From Burkholderiales bacterium (GTDB lineage: Bacteria > Pseudomonadota > Gammaproteobacteria > Burkholderiales > Burkholderiaceae_C): a stretch of 64,000 nt of DNA. The position numbers and the translations under genes were made by a program. This document shows positions 7,463 to 15,914 of the stretch, piece by piece. The notes beneath the pieces were generated by a model. The model was not told the DNA's origin. It ran no database searches and saw only the letters and a program-made list of their open reading frames with translations. Position 1 is the stretch's first letter. The number at the start of each line of letters is the position of its first letter. The stretch covers positions 34,344 to 98,343 of the forward strand of contig JAFLDE010000003.1 in the NCBI GenBank assembly GCA_017302655.1, in the 5' to 3' direction.

Positions 7463-10400
7463 GCCGTGGCCGGCTCGGCTGCCGGGCTGATCGGTACGGT
7501 GCTGTTGCCTGGCAGGACCACCAAGAAGGCTTGCACCTCGAAGTCGTTCATGCCGGCGAATTCGCCTTTCATGGCGTGTGTGCCACCCGGCGAGAACAAG
7601 CTGGCGACCGCGCGCTCTTCGCCCTTGCCCACGACCGAGGCCACGGCAGCGGCCAGCAGGTCTTGCGCGTAGCGCATGTCCTGCCCCTGCCGGGTCTGCT
7701 TGCCAAATCGGGCCACGCAGCCGGCGTCCGGCAGCTCCCGGCCTACGCTCAGACGCTTGAAGCGATCCAGCGTGTTCTTGGCTTGGGAGTACGGCAACAG
7801 CACTGCCCCGTTGTCACCCACATGCACCAGGTAGATCGGTGCCAAGGGGTAGCTCGGATCGATGGACTTCTGCGCCGCCTCCCCCACTCCTCGCAGGCAG
7901 AACAGGATGCCCGGTGGGATGTCGGCGTCTTGCGTGGACGTGACGGCCATGGCGCCCAAAGGCATGGCTTCCAGCTTGCCGGGGTGGGCGGCGACATAGC
8001 GCGCCAGATCGATGCGGAAGTCGGTGAGCGTGAGGTCGGTGATGGAGACGCCGCTGGAAAGGTCTTCCAGGTCGATGACCGAGTCCTGCAGCTTGAGCAA
8101 CTGCTTGCGGCGGTACTCCAGGTCGTTCATCGGGTCGCCAGACTGCTGCTCAATGATGTTCTCTTCGCCGGTGGCGGAGATGTCGAGCAAGACCATGCGG
8201 CCACTGACGCGCTGCTCCAGGCCGATGTACTCCTCCAGTTCCATGTTGGGCCAGAAGTTGACAAGCTGGATGCTGGTGTTCTGCGAGCCGATGCGATCGA
8301 TCCGGCCGAAGCGCTGAATGATCCGCACCGGGTTCCAGTGGATGTCGTAGTTGACGAGCCAGTCGCAGTCCTGAAGGTTCTGGCCCTCGCTGATGCAGTC
8401 GGTAGCGATCAAGAGGTCCAGCTCGCCTTCTTCAGCCAGCGCTGCAGGGCGCTCTTTGGAACGGGGCGAGAACGAGGTCAGGATCGAGGAGAGGTCCTTG
8501 CGCAAGCCACCCAAGGTCGTCCGGTTCGAGCCTGCCCCCGTCACCAGGGCCGACTCGATGCCCAACTCACTACGCGCCCAGTGGTGCAGGTGCTCGTACA
8601 GGTAGCTGGCCGTGTCCGCGAAGGCGGTGAACACGATGATCTTGCGGTTGCCTGCGTTGATCGGGTTGCGCACCTTCTCAGCGATCAGCGCCCGCAGCTT
8701 GCAGAGCTTGTCATCGCGTTCGGCGCCAACTTGGTTGGCAGCAGCGTGCAAGGTGGCCAGGCGGTTCCGATCCTCGGTGAGGTCTTGCCGCCAGCGAGCC
8801 AGGTCCATGTCGCTGAGCAGCACCTTCACCTTGCGGCCCACGAGCAAAGGCTCGAAGGCGGGATCGTCGATGTCCACGTCGGCGATGTCGATCTCGTCGA
8901 ACTCATCCTCCACGCCGTGGCTGCCGGCTTTGTAGGACTGCACGCGAGCCAGGGTCGCTTCCACATCCTTGAGCTGGCGGCCTACCGTCAAGCCGAAGGA
9001 AGACACCGAGCTTTCCATGCGCTTGAGGAGGTTCACCCGCATGAGGTGAATCAGGCTCTCCTCGCGGTCCACCTGCCGGAAGATGCTCTCGCCGCCTCGG
9101 ATGGCGGTGCTGTACTTCTCGTCGTAGGCCGCCAGGCGGCTCTCTTTGACGTAGCGCAGAGGCGCGTAGCTGGCGAGCTTCAGCCGACGGATCTCCAGGT
9201 TGATCTCTTTGATCGACTGGAACTCGCCCGCTGTATCGACATCGGCCTTGATGTTGATCGGCGGCAAGCGGCTCGGGAACCGGCCGGTCTCGCTGGTGCC
9301 GTAGTACTTCTCGATGTGCCGACGGGAACGGGCAATAGTGAGGTGATCCAGCAGGCTGAAGTAGTCGAAGCCCAGCATCTCGACCAGCAGCTGTGGGGTT
9401 CGCTCTTCTTCAGCAAGGTCCAGCCACCGGTTGAAGGCCTTTTGCGCCCGGCGCGTGGTGCTGTCGATGCTGGCGATGCCGTGCTCACTCAGCGCGGTGT
9501 CGTCCCCCTCGGTGACGAAGGCAATCTGGTTGCGTAGGTCGGCCAGGCGGTTGTTGACTGGCGTTGCCGAGAGCATGAGAACGCGGGTCTTCACCCCCTC
9601 TCGAATGATGCGGCGCATCAGCCGGTCGTAGCGCGTCTCCGCGCCTTGCTTGGGAGCCTTCTTGTTCCGGAAGTTGTGCGACTCGTCGATCACCACCAGG
9701 TCGTAATTGCCCCAGTTCACGTTCGCCAAATCGATGTCGCCCGACAGGCCGCCGTCACGGGATAGATCCGTGTGGTTCAGAACGTCGTAATTGAGGCGGT
9801 CTGCAGCCAGCACGTTGCGCTGGTCGTTGGCCTTGTAGAGCGTCCAGTTCTCGCGCAGTCGCTTGGGACAAAGAACCAACACGCGGTCGTTTCGCAGCTC
9901 GTGGTACTTGATGACGGCCAGTGCCTCAAACGTCTTCCCCAGGCCCACGCTGTCGGCAATGATGCAGCCGCCGAAGCGCTCCAGCTTGTCGATGGCGCCG
10001 ACCACACCATCGCGCTGGAACTTGTAGAGCTTCTTCCAGACCGTGGTGTTGCGGATGCCCGTGGCGGATTTGACGATCCGCTCCTCGTCCATATCTTGCT
10101 CTTCCGACTGGAAGAGGTTGAAAAGCACGGCGGCGTAAATGCTCATCGGGTCGCGTGCTTGGGCCAGCGCCTCCAAGCTGGCGAGGATCGCGGCTTTGCC
10201 TTCGGACTGCGCGCCCAGCCCTGACCACTGCGCATCGAACCACTGCGCGAGCATTTCGGCTTCAGCGGGTGTCTCCGAGGCTTGGATGAAGCTCAAGGGG
10301 TTGCCAGGCGTGATGCCAAGCCCATCGGTCGACAAGCCGAACGAGCCGTGGACGGCTTGCAAGGGCTGGCCCCCGGTTCCACGAAGCACTGCCAGCCCCT

Positions 10401-10713
10401 GCGGAACCGCACCAGGTGCACAGCGCAGTTCGACCTTGTCACGGAGCCAGTCCGCGAACTTGCGGGCCAGATGCGGAGCGATCAGGCGGTTGCGAGCGGG
10501 TCGATCGGCGTCATTGCCAAGCAGGGTCAGCTGCGCAGGATCGGCCGGCACGATGACCCGAGCCTGCTGCGTGCCAATCACGCGGTCTTGCAGCTCCTCG
10601 AATGCAAACAACGAGCTTGCCCCGGTCAGCAAATCCAATTGACCCCCCGTCACCAGCGACGGCTTGATCAGATCAACGACACGGTCAGTTCCAGCATTGC
10701 GAATCAGCTTCAT
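7459..10713 (-). CDS. PLD-like/SNF2-family helicase of the defence operon
   Basis: This is a superfamily 2 DNA translocase of 1,084 residues. An N-terminal phospholipase D-like region (about 1-170) is followed by the helicase core: Walker A IIADSVGLGKT (K260), DESH box at 343-346, LMLSATPVNN, TDCISEGQNLQ and motif VI RFGRIDRIGS. The HKD-type site in the PLD-like part appears degenerate (HGSFGLSTDGLGI lacks the lysine), so cleavage by that domain is doubtful. I chose the ATG at 10713 because MKLIRN begins the conserved part and a purine-rich site lies just upstream; the frame stays open to 11037 without other support. It is the first gene of the defence operon. Confidence 0.85.
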   Translation of the reverse strand: MKLIRNAGTDRVVDLIKPSLVTGGQLDLLTGASSLFAFEELQDRVIGTQQARVIVPADPAQLTLLGNDADRPARNRLIAPHLARKFADWLRDKVELRCAPGAVPQGLAVLRGTGGQPLQAVHGSFGLSTDGLGITPGNPLSFIQASETPAEAEMLAQWFDAQWSGLGAQSEGKAAILASLEALAQARDPMSIYAAVLFNLFQSEEQDMDEERIVKSATGIRNTTVWKKLYKFQRDGVVGAIDKLERFGGCIIADSVGLGKTFEALAVIKYHELRNDRVLVLCPKRLRENWTLYKANDQRNVLAADRLNYDVLNHTDLSRDGGLSGDIDLANVNWGNYDLVVIDESHNFRNKKAPKQGAETRYDRLMRRIIREGVKTRVLMLSATPVNNRLADLRNQIAFVTEGDDTALSEHGIASIDSTTRRAQKAFNRWLDLAEEERTPQLLVEMLGFDYFSLLDHLTIARSRRHIEKYYGTSETGRFPSRLPPINIKADVDTAGEFQSIKEINLEIRRLKLASYAPLRYVKESRLAAYDEKYSTAIRGGESIFRQVDREESLIHLMRVNLLKRMESSVSSFGLTVGRQLKDVEATLARVQSYKAGSHGVEDEFDEIDIADVDIDDPAFEPLLVGRKVKVLLSDMDLARWRQDLTEDRNRLATLHAAANQVGAERDDKLCKLRALIAEKVRNPINAGNRKIIVFTAFADTASYLYEHLHHWARSELGIESALVTGAGSNRTTLGGLRKDLSSILTSFSPRSKERPAALAEEGELDLLIATDCISEGQNLQDCDWLVNYDIHWNPVRIIQRFGRIDRIGSQNTSIQLVNFWPNMELEEYIGLEQRVSGRMVLLDISATGEENIIEQQSGDPMNDLEYRRKQLLKLQDSVIDLEDLSSGVSITDLTLTDFRIDLARYVAAHPGKLEAMPLGAMAVTSTQDADIPPGILFCLRGVGEAAQKSIDPSYPLAPIYLVHVGDNGAVLLPYSQAKNTLDRFKRLSVGRELPDAGCVARFGKQTRQGQDMRYAQDLLAAAVASVVGKGEERAVASLFSPGGTHAMKGEFAGMNDFEVQAFLVVLPGNSTVPISPAAEPATA

Positions 10714-10824
10714 TGGCACCCTACTCCCTGTAACCAATTTACCTGAGGTGCACTGGCAGTAAGGCGGGAGGTTTCGCGCGGTTGGACTGTTCAAGAATGG
10801 TCCATCACAACGCTGGAGATTGCT
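10714..10824. promoter_or_regulatory. Divergent intergenic region before the defence operon
   Basis: These 111 bp separate the first gene of the defence operon (minus) from a small plus-strand gene. The promoter of the operon should lie here. I see no convincing -35/-10 pair. The region contains one copy of an imperfect 50-bp repeat. Confidence 0.35.
10751..10800 (+). repeat. Imperfect direct repeat, copy 1
   Basis: By eye about three quarters of the positions match copy 2 at 11177-11226, beginning with CTGGCAG and continuing through AAGGCG, GAGG, TTCGC and CGGT. The two copies bracket the small gene at 10825-11163. Function is unknown. Confidence 0.5.
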
Positions 10825-11163
10825 TTGACGGACCGGAGCCCAACGACATCGGAAGGTGAGCCCTATTGGTGGGGCAACGACCCCTACTGGACCGAAGCCC
10901 TCGATGCGCTCGCCAAAGCCAAAGAGGCTGGCGCAGGCCAGATCACCATTGACCTGAATCGGCTTGACGAGTCCCTGTACTCGGGTGATGGACCGGCCTA
11001 CAAGCTGCTTGACGCGATGCGGTCTGTGATCGATCAAGAGGGATACGACGGGTTCCGTGGCGCTCCCAGGCTGGTGCTGGCGCTTCTATGGCGGCTGCAG
11101 AACCCCGACGACATGGGTACGCTGACTCCGAGCAGCAAACGCACGCCGACTCTCGATCAATGA
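10825..11163 (+). CDS. Small acidic hypothetical protein
   Basis: The 112-residue product is not recognised. It is acidic and soluble, with an aromatic N-terminus (PYWWGNDPYWTEALDALAKAKEAG) followed by alternating helix-like segments. The start is TTG at 10825, with GGAG seven bases upstream; there is no ATG in a suitable place. It is transcribed away from the defence operon and bracketed by two imperfect 50-bp repeats, so it may be a small cargo gene. Confidence 0.5.
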   Translation: MTDRSPTTSEGEPYWWGNDPYWTEALDALAKAKEAGAGQITIDLNRLDESLYSGDGPAYKLLDAMRSVIDQEGYDGFRGAPRLVLALLWRLQNPDDMGTLTPSSKRTPTLDQ

Positions 11164-11176
11164 TTTGACCGAGGGA

Positions 11177-11226
11177 CGCTGGCAGGAAGGCGCGAGGCTT
11201 CGCCCGGTCGGAGTGATCGAGTACGG
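11177..11226 (+). repeat. Imperfect direct repeat, copy 2
   Basis: Second copy of the 50-bp motif seen at 10751-10800, located directly after the stop of the small plus-strand gene. Substitutions are scattered, which suggests an old duplication or a shared ancestral flank rather than a recent event. Confidence 0.5.
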
Positions 11227-11272
11227 CTCACTCAAGCCGCCAGTGCAGACGCTGATTGGGGTCGCCGAAAAG

Positions 11273-11302
11273 AAAAAGGCCCCGCAGAGCGGGGCCTCAA
11301 AG
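11273..11302 (-). terminator. Rho-independent terminator of the recombination module
   Basis: Stem GGCCCCGC / GCGGGGCC with a four-base loop (AGAG). On the minus strand it is followed by a T-rich run (CCTTTTTCTTTTC). It ends transcription coming from the recombination module whose last gene stops at 11401. The roughly 100 bp between it and that stop hold nothing I recognise. Confidence 0.8.
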
Positions 11303-11400
11303 CCTAGGTGCAATCAGCACACCAGGCCCTGCTCAGGGAGGAAAAGCAGGGTCGCCTGACGGCAACGCGTTTGAGCTTAGCGCAAGGCGACCTGGACCGA

Positions 11401-12330
11401 CTACGGCGCCCCGGAGCCAGCCATCACCGCTGGCACCTTCTCCTTCGCATCTGCAACCAACGCCTTTGCTTTTAAGCGAGCGGAAAGGCTCCCCTGCTCT
11501 TCAGGGAGCGAGTCACCTTCGCCGTCCACCTTCAACGGGAAGAACTCCTCGACCAACTGGGCGCCCTCTTCAGCTGACTCCTCAAAGGCTCCTTGCGCAA
11601 AGCCGCTTCGGGCTGCCTCATCAAGCAAAGACTGATCGAAGCCCGCCGCTTTCCGCTCCTGTGCCTCTTGGACAGCCTTTGAAATCGCCTCGGACATGGT
11701 CAACCCGGTCCGGATGGTCAGGTCGACGTAGTAGATCGGCGCACGGTGCGACTGGGTCGTCGACTTGCCCCGAAGCCGGAGCTCCAATGGGATCGTTGCG
11801 AGATGACCTCCAGAGACTGCCTCGAAGTACTTCAGGCGGGTCGCCAAGGTACGGATGCTGTTGAAGCCCGTGGTTCGGAACACAAAGCTGCCCAGCTCAT
11901 CCTCATCCCCGATGCGTACGTTCAGCCGACCAAACGGCTTGCAGCCCTTCTCGGCATATGCGCATCCGTCCGGCGTTGGACATGGCAACGTTTCGATCCC
12001 GTTGGCAGTCGCTCGCTTGCAGCTCTCACCGTCGCCGACGCAATGCGGGCGACCGGTCGCGCGATCAAACAAGGTGTAGTTGGCTCGAAGGTTGAGGTCT
12101 GCGGAGTCGAACAGCAATCGCACAGGGATCGCGCGCAGCTTGGCATTGGGCGCCTGCGCACGCAGCGCCTCATTCAACGGGTGAAGCACCCAGGTGCCCT
12201 TGTGCTGGACCTGGCTGGTGACAGTGAACTCGTCATCCTTCTCAGGCAATCGCTTGCCCGCCTTCTCGATGACTTTGCCGATCGAGATCCGACCGACGAT
12301 GGGCGGCGTAAGCGCCAAACCTTTGAGCAT
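11401..12330 (-). CDS. Gp3-like recombination directionality factor/metal-binding protein
   Basis: The 309-residue protein resembles proteins annotated as 'hydrolase or metal-binding protein' in integrative conjugative elements, which in turn look like the phage Gp3-type recombination directionality factor fold. Supporting features are the N-terminal GRISIGK, a cysteine cluster (C97, C104, C117, C123, C130) in the middle, and FRTTGFNSIRTLATRLKYF (about 151-169). The acidic C-terminal tail is probably disordered. It is the last of three minus-strand genes with YqaJ exonuclease and DUF932, a set that commonly travels together in such elements. The exact biochemical role is inferred. Confidence 0.6.
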   Translation of the reverse strand: MLKGLALTPPIVGRISIGKVIEKAGKRLPEKDDEFTVTSQVQHKGTWVLHPLNEALRAQAPNAKLRAIPVRLLFDSADLNLRANYTLFDRATGRPHCVGDGESCKRATANGIETLPCPTPDGCAYAEKGCKPFGRLNVRIGDEDELGSFVFRTTGFNSIRTLATRLKYFEAVSGGHLATIPLELRLRGKSTTQSHRAPIYYVDLTIRTGLTMSEAISKAVQEAQERKAAGFDQSLLDEAARSGFAQGAFEESAEEGAQLVEEFFPLKVDGEGDSLPEEQGSLSARLKAKALVADAKEKVPAVMAGSGAP

Positions 12331-12384
12331 GATCTTCCTTTCGTGGGTGATGGATGCCAGGAAGGGCGGCTGCCCTTTGGCGCT

Positions 12385-13395
12385 CTACGTGGTGGTGGGT
12401 TGGACAAGGAATCGCCGAGAACCGGGCTTGCTGATGGCGTACTGACGAAGCATCTCGGGCCACTCCTTTTGAAGGCGTTCCAAGTCCAACGTGCTGCTGT
12501 CCTTGCTGCGCTTCCAGCTGACCTCGCCCGTTTCGAACAAGGCCCTTGAGGCATCGCCCATGCGCTGCTGGATGCGCTGCTTGAGCTGGGCTTCCAGTTG
12601 CTGTTCACGCTCAAGGTTCTGGCGAACTGCGAGCAAGTCGGAGTACACGCCAGACATCACCAGATCGCCGGAAAGGTCGACGACATCTCCGGTGTCTCTG
12701 GCGTACAGGCAGCGCAGAGCCAGATCAGCCGACTCGCTGCCGTCTGCAGCAGGCTGCTCGTCCCGCACAACGAGATCCCAGAACTGCCGCTCCAACTCGA
12801 CGAGATTGGCGATCAGCGCTTCGTCGCGCTCGATGCGATGGATCTGCAGCTCTTGCCCGCCCAACAGCACAGCAACGTCAGCCGCCTGCTTCCCAGTGAC
12901 GGCCAGCTGGTGCATGACCTGCAACTGGACGTACTCAGGCACCCCATCACGCCACAACCGCGCGCCATTGATGCCCGCGGTCTTGCACTCAAGGATCTGG
13001 ACATCGCCCGCTCCAAAAATTTCGCGATCGAGATTTGCGATCATCCAACTGTGCTCGGGATGTTGGAGAACCGCGTTAACGCGGCGAACGCGACGACCGG
13101 TTCGACGGGTGTAGTGCGCGGCGACGATGGGCTCAAGCAGTGATCCCCAGTACATGGGGCTGCTCTCGTCATTTGGATCGACCTGCGGCAGGAGATTGGA
13201 TCGTCCCGTCTTAACCATCCAGAGCTCAAGCTGCGACTGATACGGGTTGAGGCCAACGGCCGCCGCTGCATCGGAACTACCGATGCCTTGCTTTCGGACA
13301 TCAAGCCACTCGTCACGGCTCATGCCAATGGTCCGCACCAGCTTGAGCGCCGGTCGCTGCCGTGGTGTGGCGTTCGATTTGAGATTGAGGCCCAT
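12385..13395 (-). CDS. YqaJ-family viral recombinase (lambda-exonuclease fold)
   Basis: This is a 5'-3' exonuclease of the lambda Exo/YqaJ fold used for single-strand annealing recombination of mobile DNA. Motifs in the 336-residue product are IGSSDAAAAVGLNPY (38-52), EPIVAAHYTRRTG (88-100), the nuclease core D123...E136-x-K138 (NLDRE then LECKT) and the helix VPEYVQLQVMHQLAVTG (152-168). I set the start at 13395 because AGGAGG lies six bases before that ATG; the frame remains open upstream to 13593 but reads through a terminator. The C-terminal third is a charged helical region. Confidence 0.85.
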   Translation of the reverse strand: MGLNLKSNATPRQRPALKLVRTIGMSRDEWLDVRKQGIGSSDAAAAVGLNPYQSQLELWMVKTGRSNLLPQVDPNDESSPMYWGSLLEPIVAAHYTRRTGRRVRRVNAVLQHPEHSWMIANLDREIFGAGDVQILECKTAGINGARLWRDGVPEYVQLQVMHQLAVTGKQAADVAVLLGGQELQIHRIERDEALIANLVELERQFWDLVVRDEQPAADGSESADLALRCLYARDTGDVVDLSGDLVMSGVYSDLLAVRQNLEREQQLEAQLKQRIQQRMGDASRALFETGEVSWKRSKDSSTLDLERLQKEWPEMLRQYAISKPGSRRFLVQPTTT

Positions 13396-13449
13396 AAGCC
13401 CTCCTGTTGGTACAGATCCAGCTGGATCAAATTGATGGATCCGCAATGG

Positions 13450-13488
13450 AAAAGGCTCCGACCTGCCGCAGCAGATCGGAGCCCTTTG
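13450..13488 (-). terminator. Terminator after the DUF932 gene
   Basis: Eight-bp stem GGCTCCGA / TCGGAGCC with a 14-base loop, followed on the minus strand by CCTTTTCC. It lies between the DUF932 stop and the YqaJ start, so the YqaJ gene may need its own promoter or read-through. Confidence 0.65.
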
Positions 13489-13526
13489 TTTGCGGTTGGC
13501 CTGGAGGCCTGTTGTGGTGATGGTTT

Positions 13527-14495
13527 TCAGTCGACCAGTTGAAGTGCCTGGTCGAGCGCGCGTTGCTTCAGGTCGTAGCCAGGCCCGAACCACGCGCTTT
13601 CCAAACGGTTTGCGGCATTGCGTGCCCGACGCTCGTGATCAACGAACTCGGTAACCGCACAGAGCAGGCCCCAAGCCGTTCCCTTGGCTGCTTGCAGCTC
13701 TGCACCTCGGCCTTGTCCGTCGTACATCGCCTGCACCTTTCTGAGCGCCCGCTCGTTCGTCAGTCCGGCCTTTGCGTCGGTGTTCACATCCGTCTGGCAG
13801 AGAATCCGCAGGAAGTAGTTCATCGCCTCATGGCTCTTAACCTTGCGCTCGGACAGCGTCTTCATCCGGTACATGAAGGTGTCCCACTGTGAGACCGCGA
13901 TGCCCAACTGGCGCTTCACGGATACGGCATCAAAACTGCTGCGATGCGGCACCTTGATCGCACTGCTCGCATTGCCCAACGCAATCTGCAGGGTGTTATT
14001 GCAGACGACGCGGATCGTCGTGGGCGTAACCGTAGTGGCGAGGGATCCGTCACAGGACGTGGCCAACAGCAAGTACCCGTTGACCTGGTCATTGCCCTTC
14101 AGGACGGTCTGCCTTCCGGTCCGTGCCAAGGCCCAGAACTTCCTGCCCTCCTTGAGGACGCCGGCGGTCTCCAGTTCGAAGCCGGAAACCTCAGTCAGGT
14201 CGCGGTAAAACTCCAGCACCTGGCGCGGCTGCACAACTTGGTAACGGTCGCTGACCACCGACAACGGAGCCTTGGTATCACTGCGGTACAGAACACGCTG
14301 GTCGCTGAAGGACATGATCGATCCCAACGATCCGACTTGCTCGGTCATGTAGCGGACCGGGGTAGAGCAGATCTCCCAGTCCATGCCGGCCTTCTCCGCC
14401 CACACTTCGATGGGCTGCTTGGGCGGCAGTTGATTGCCGATGTGGTGCCACGGCACGTCACCGACGTACGCCATTTGCTGCACAAGATGTGCCAT
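13527..14495 (-). CDS. DUF932 (phage/plasmid-like YfjQ-type) protein
   Basis: The 322-residue protein belongs to the DUF932/DUF945 family found on phages, plasmids and integrative conjugative elements. Its biochemical function is not established. It shows the family start (GDVPWHHIGNQLPPKQPIEVW), the YRSDTKAPLSVVSDRYQVVQP segment in pieces, FWALARTG, TTIRVVCNNTLQIAL and the basic C-terminal part. The start at 14495 has AGGAG just upstream. It heads the recombination module, followed by a terminator and then the YqaJ gene. Confidence 0.82.
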   Translation of the reverse strand: MAHLVQQMAYVGDVPWHHIGNQLPPKQPIEVWAEKAGMDWEICSTPVRYMTEQVGSLGSIMSFSDQRVLYRSDTKAPLSVVSDRYQVVQPRQVLEFYRDLTEVSGFELETAGVLKEGRKFWALARTGRQTVLKGNDQVNGYLLLATSCDGSLATTVTPTTIRVVCNNTLQIALGNASSAIKVPHRSSFDAVSVKRQLGIAVSQWDTFMYRMKTLSERKVKSHEAMNYFLRILCQTDVNTDAKAGLTNERALRKVQAMYDGQGRGAELQAAKGTAWGLLCAVTEFVDHERRARNAANRLESAWFGPGYDLKQRALDQALQLVD

Positions 14496-14523
14496 GTCGA
14501 TCTCCTGATTTCGTGAATAGAAA

Positions 14524-14558
14524 GCAGAGCGGCCACCCCGATGGAGTGGCCGCTTGCT
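14524..14558 (-). terminator. Hairpin downstream of the zinc-ribbon gene
   Basis: Inverted repeat GCGGCCAC / GTGGCCGC with a short loop, followed on the minus strand by a weak pyrimidine tract. It probably terminates the gene at 14620-14955, although the T-run is poor. Confidence 0.5.
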
Positions 14559-14619
14559 GTTGTGTTGTGAAGTGGGCGCTGTGCGCTGAACGATGGATCT
14601 GATCTGCGATGACTGCCCG

Positions 14620-14955
14620 TTAGCTCGGAGCGTCAAGACTGAAGACGTGGTCGCAGTGCAAGCAGTGGTAGTTGTCGAGCACATGCTCATCGACAACCTC
14701 TCCAACAGCGGCGCCAGCGATGCCCCCCGAGGCACCGCCGATCAATGCACCGAGCAGCGCACCGGTCAGGCTGCCCAGCGCAACGCCAGGAGGCCCTGCT
14801 ACGACGCCAAGCGTGCCGCCGATCCGCGCACCAGAGAGCGCTCCGACGGCACCGCTGGCACTGCCGCCGACAACGCCGATCATTGCGCCTACCTTTTTTC
14901 CACGGTCGAGTGTTTCGATGTTCTGGGACTTGCACTTCGGGCATTGCGGTCGCAT
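14620..14955 (-). CDS. Zinc-ribbon protein with glycine-zipper segments
   Basis: The 111-residue protein has an N-terminal CPKC (C5, C8) and a C-terminal CLHC (C98, C101) that together could form one zinc ribbon. They are separated by about 65 residues of glycine/alanine-rich repeats of GxxxG type (GALSGARIGG, GSLTGALLGALIGG). The middle is hydrophobic enough to insert into or lie on a membrane. Similar small proteins occur on conjugative elements, but I know of no assigned role. Confidence 0.65.
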   Translation of the reverse strand: MRPQCPKCKSQNIETLDRGKKVGAMIGVVGGSASGAVGALSGARIGGTLGVVAGPPGVALGSLTGALLGALIGGASGGIAGAAVGEVVDEHVLDNYHCLHCDHVFSLDAPS

Positions 14956-15357
14956 TCGGGCTCCTAACCTTGTAAGTCTGTGAATTGGTCAGCGACGAGG
15001 TCCTGACCGGATCGAAGACCTTGGGGAGAGAGGACGGAGCCTGGCTCGATGAGCTACCTCAGCAGGTAGGTTCGGAACACCGATTGCATGCCTTGCGTGT
15101 CGATCGATCAGCTCAGCCAATGGCAACCAAGTGCGCCTGTCACCGTCATCGAAACGGCATCTCTTTGCTCACACCTCTCCCCCAATGTCAGGTTAGATAT
15201 GTGTGACTGAAATTTCTCAGGAAGGGGACCGCCGGCAACGCACGGACCGCTCTGCGAATGGCTTGCCTTCGATCCATCTGCCGATTACAGGCTCGCCGTT
15301 TGGCGGTGTTCAACTTGCTGCTGCTGCTTTCACGTTCGGCCCGGCCGACCCCTTGCC
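14956..15357. other. Non-coding gap, likely divergent promoter region
   Basis: About 400 bp without a supported gene, between a minus-strand and a plus-strand gene. An AT-richer stretch near 15187-15215 could hold the promoter for the plus-strand genes, but no clear -35/-10 pair stands out. A frame open from 15203 in a different register overlaps the next gene and lacks protein-like composition. Confidence 0.4.
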
Positions 15358-15906
15358 TTGTTTACTCTGCGCTGCACCCAGAAGCTGCTGGCCCGAATTG
15401 ACCTCGATCCCGTGGCTGACAACCCACCGGCCACGACCGTGCTCGGCGACTGGTACGCCAACTTGGTCCGCGCGGGCAGAACCCAGGTCATCCTGGCGGT
15501 CAGCGAGCGCACGCTGCTACCAGTGGTCATCGCGGCGCGAGAGGCGCGAAACATGGCGCAGCGACTCACCGACGCCTTGGAGCCGATGCTTCTGTGCTTG
15601 GGAGTTCCCGCTGAAAGCGTCGCCGCCGAGCGTCAGGCCATGAGGGATTGCGCGTTTGCGAGGACCGTCGACAGGCGCATCCTGGGCTCCCTGAAGGAGC
15701 TTGCGTTCCAGCTGGAAGTCGGCCTGCTCGAATGGCCAGAGCGACCACTACTCACCCAGTCGTTGTGGCTGGCCGGTACTCCAATGAAGGTGATCGACCA
15801 CGGCCCGCCAGAAGCAGCGGCAGTCGCTGCCTTTGCTGCGCGACGAGCGATCGAAGGAGCTCGCGATGCGCGAACGAGCCGGAATGAACCTTCGAGCGAA
15901 CAGTAA
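15358..15906 (+). CDS. DUF6933 family protein
   Basis: The 182-residue protein starts with MFTLRCTQKLLARI and continues with TTVLGDWYANLVRAGRTQVIL and VSERTLLPVVIAAREA, the pattern I associate with DUF6933, a family of unknown function frequent in accessory regions. The start codon is TTG, chosen because it gives the family's usual N-terminus; no good Shine-Dalgarno is visible. The C-terminus is a charged Arg/Ala-rich helix. The next gene starts 8 bp downstream, so the two are probably co-transcribed. Confidence 0.75.
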   Translation: MFTLRCTQKLLARIDLDPVADNPPATTVLGDWYANLVRAGRTQVILAVSERTLLPVVIAAREARNMAQRLTDALEPMLLCLGVPAESVAAERQAMRDCAFARTVDRRILGSLKELAFQLEVGLLEWPERPLLTQSLWLAGTPMKVIDHGPPEAAAVAAFAARRAIEGARDARTSRNEPSSEQ

Positions 15907-15914
15907 CCGATCTG

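Noticed and set aside
7531-9537. Long plus-strand frame (668 residues) opposite the SNF2 helicase
   Set aside because: It is the antisense shadow of a gene with intact helicase motifs and has low-complexity His/Gln/Val composition.
15203-15643. Plus-strand frame starting before DUF6933
   Set aside because: It overlaps the DUF6933 gene in another register and its product is arginine/serine-rich without family pattern.
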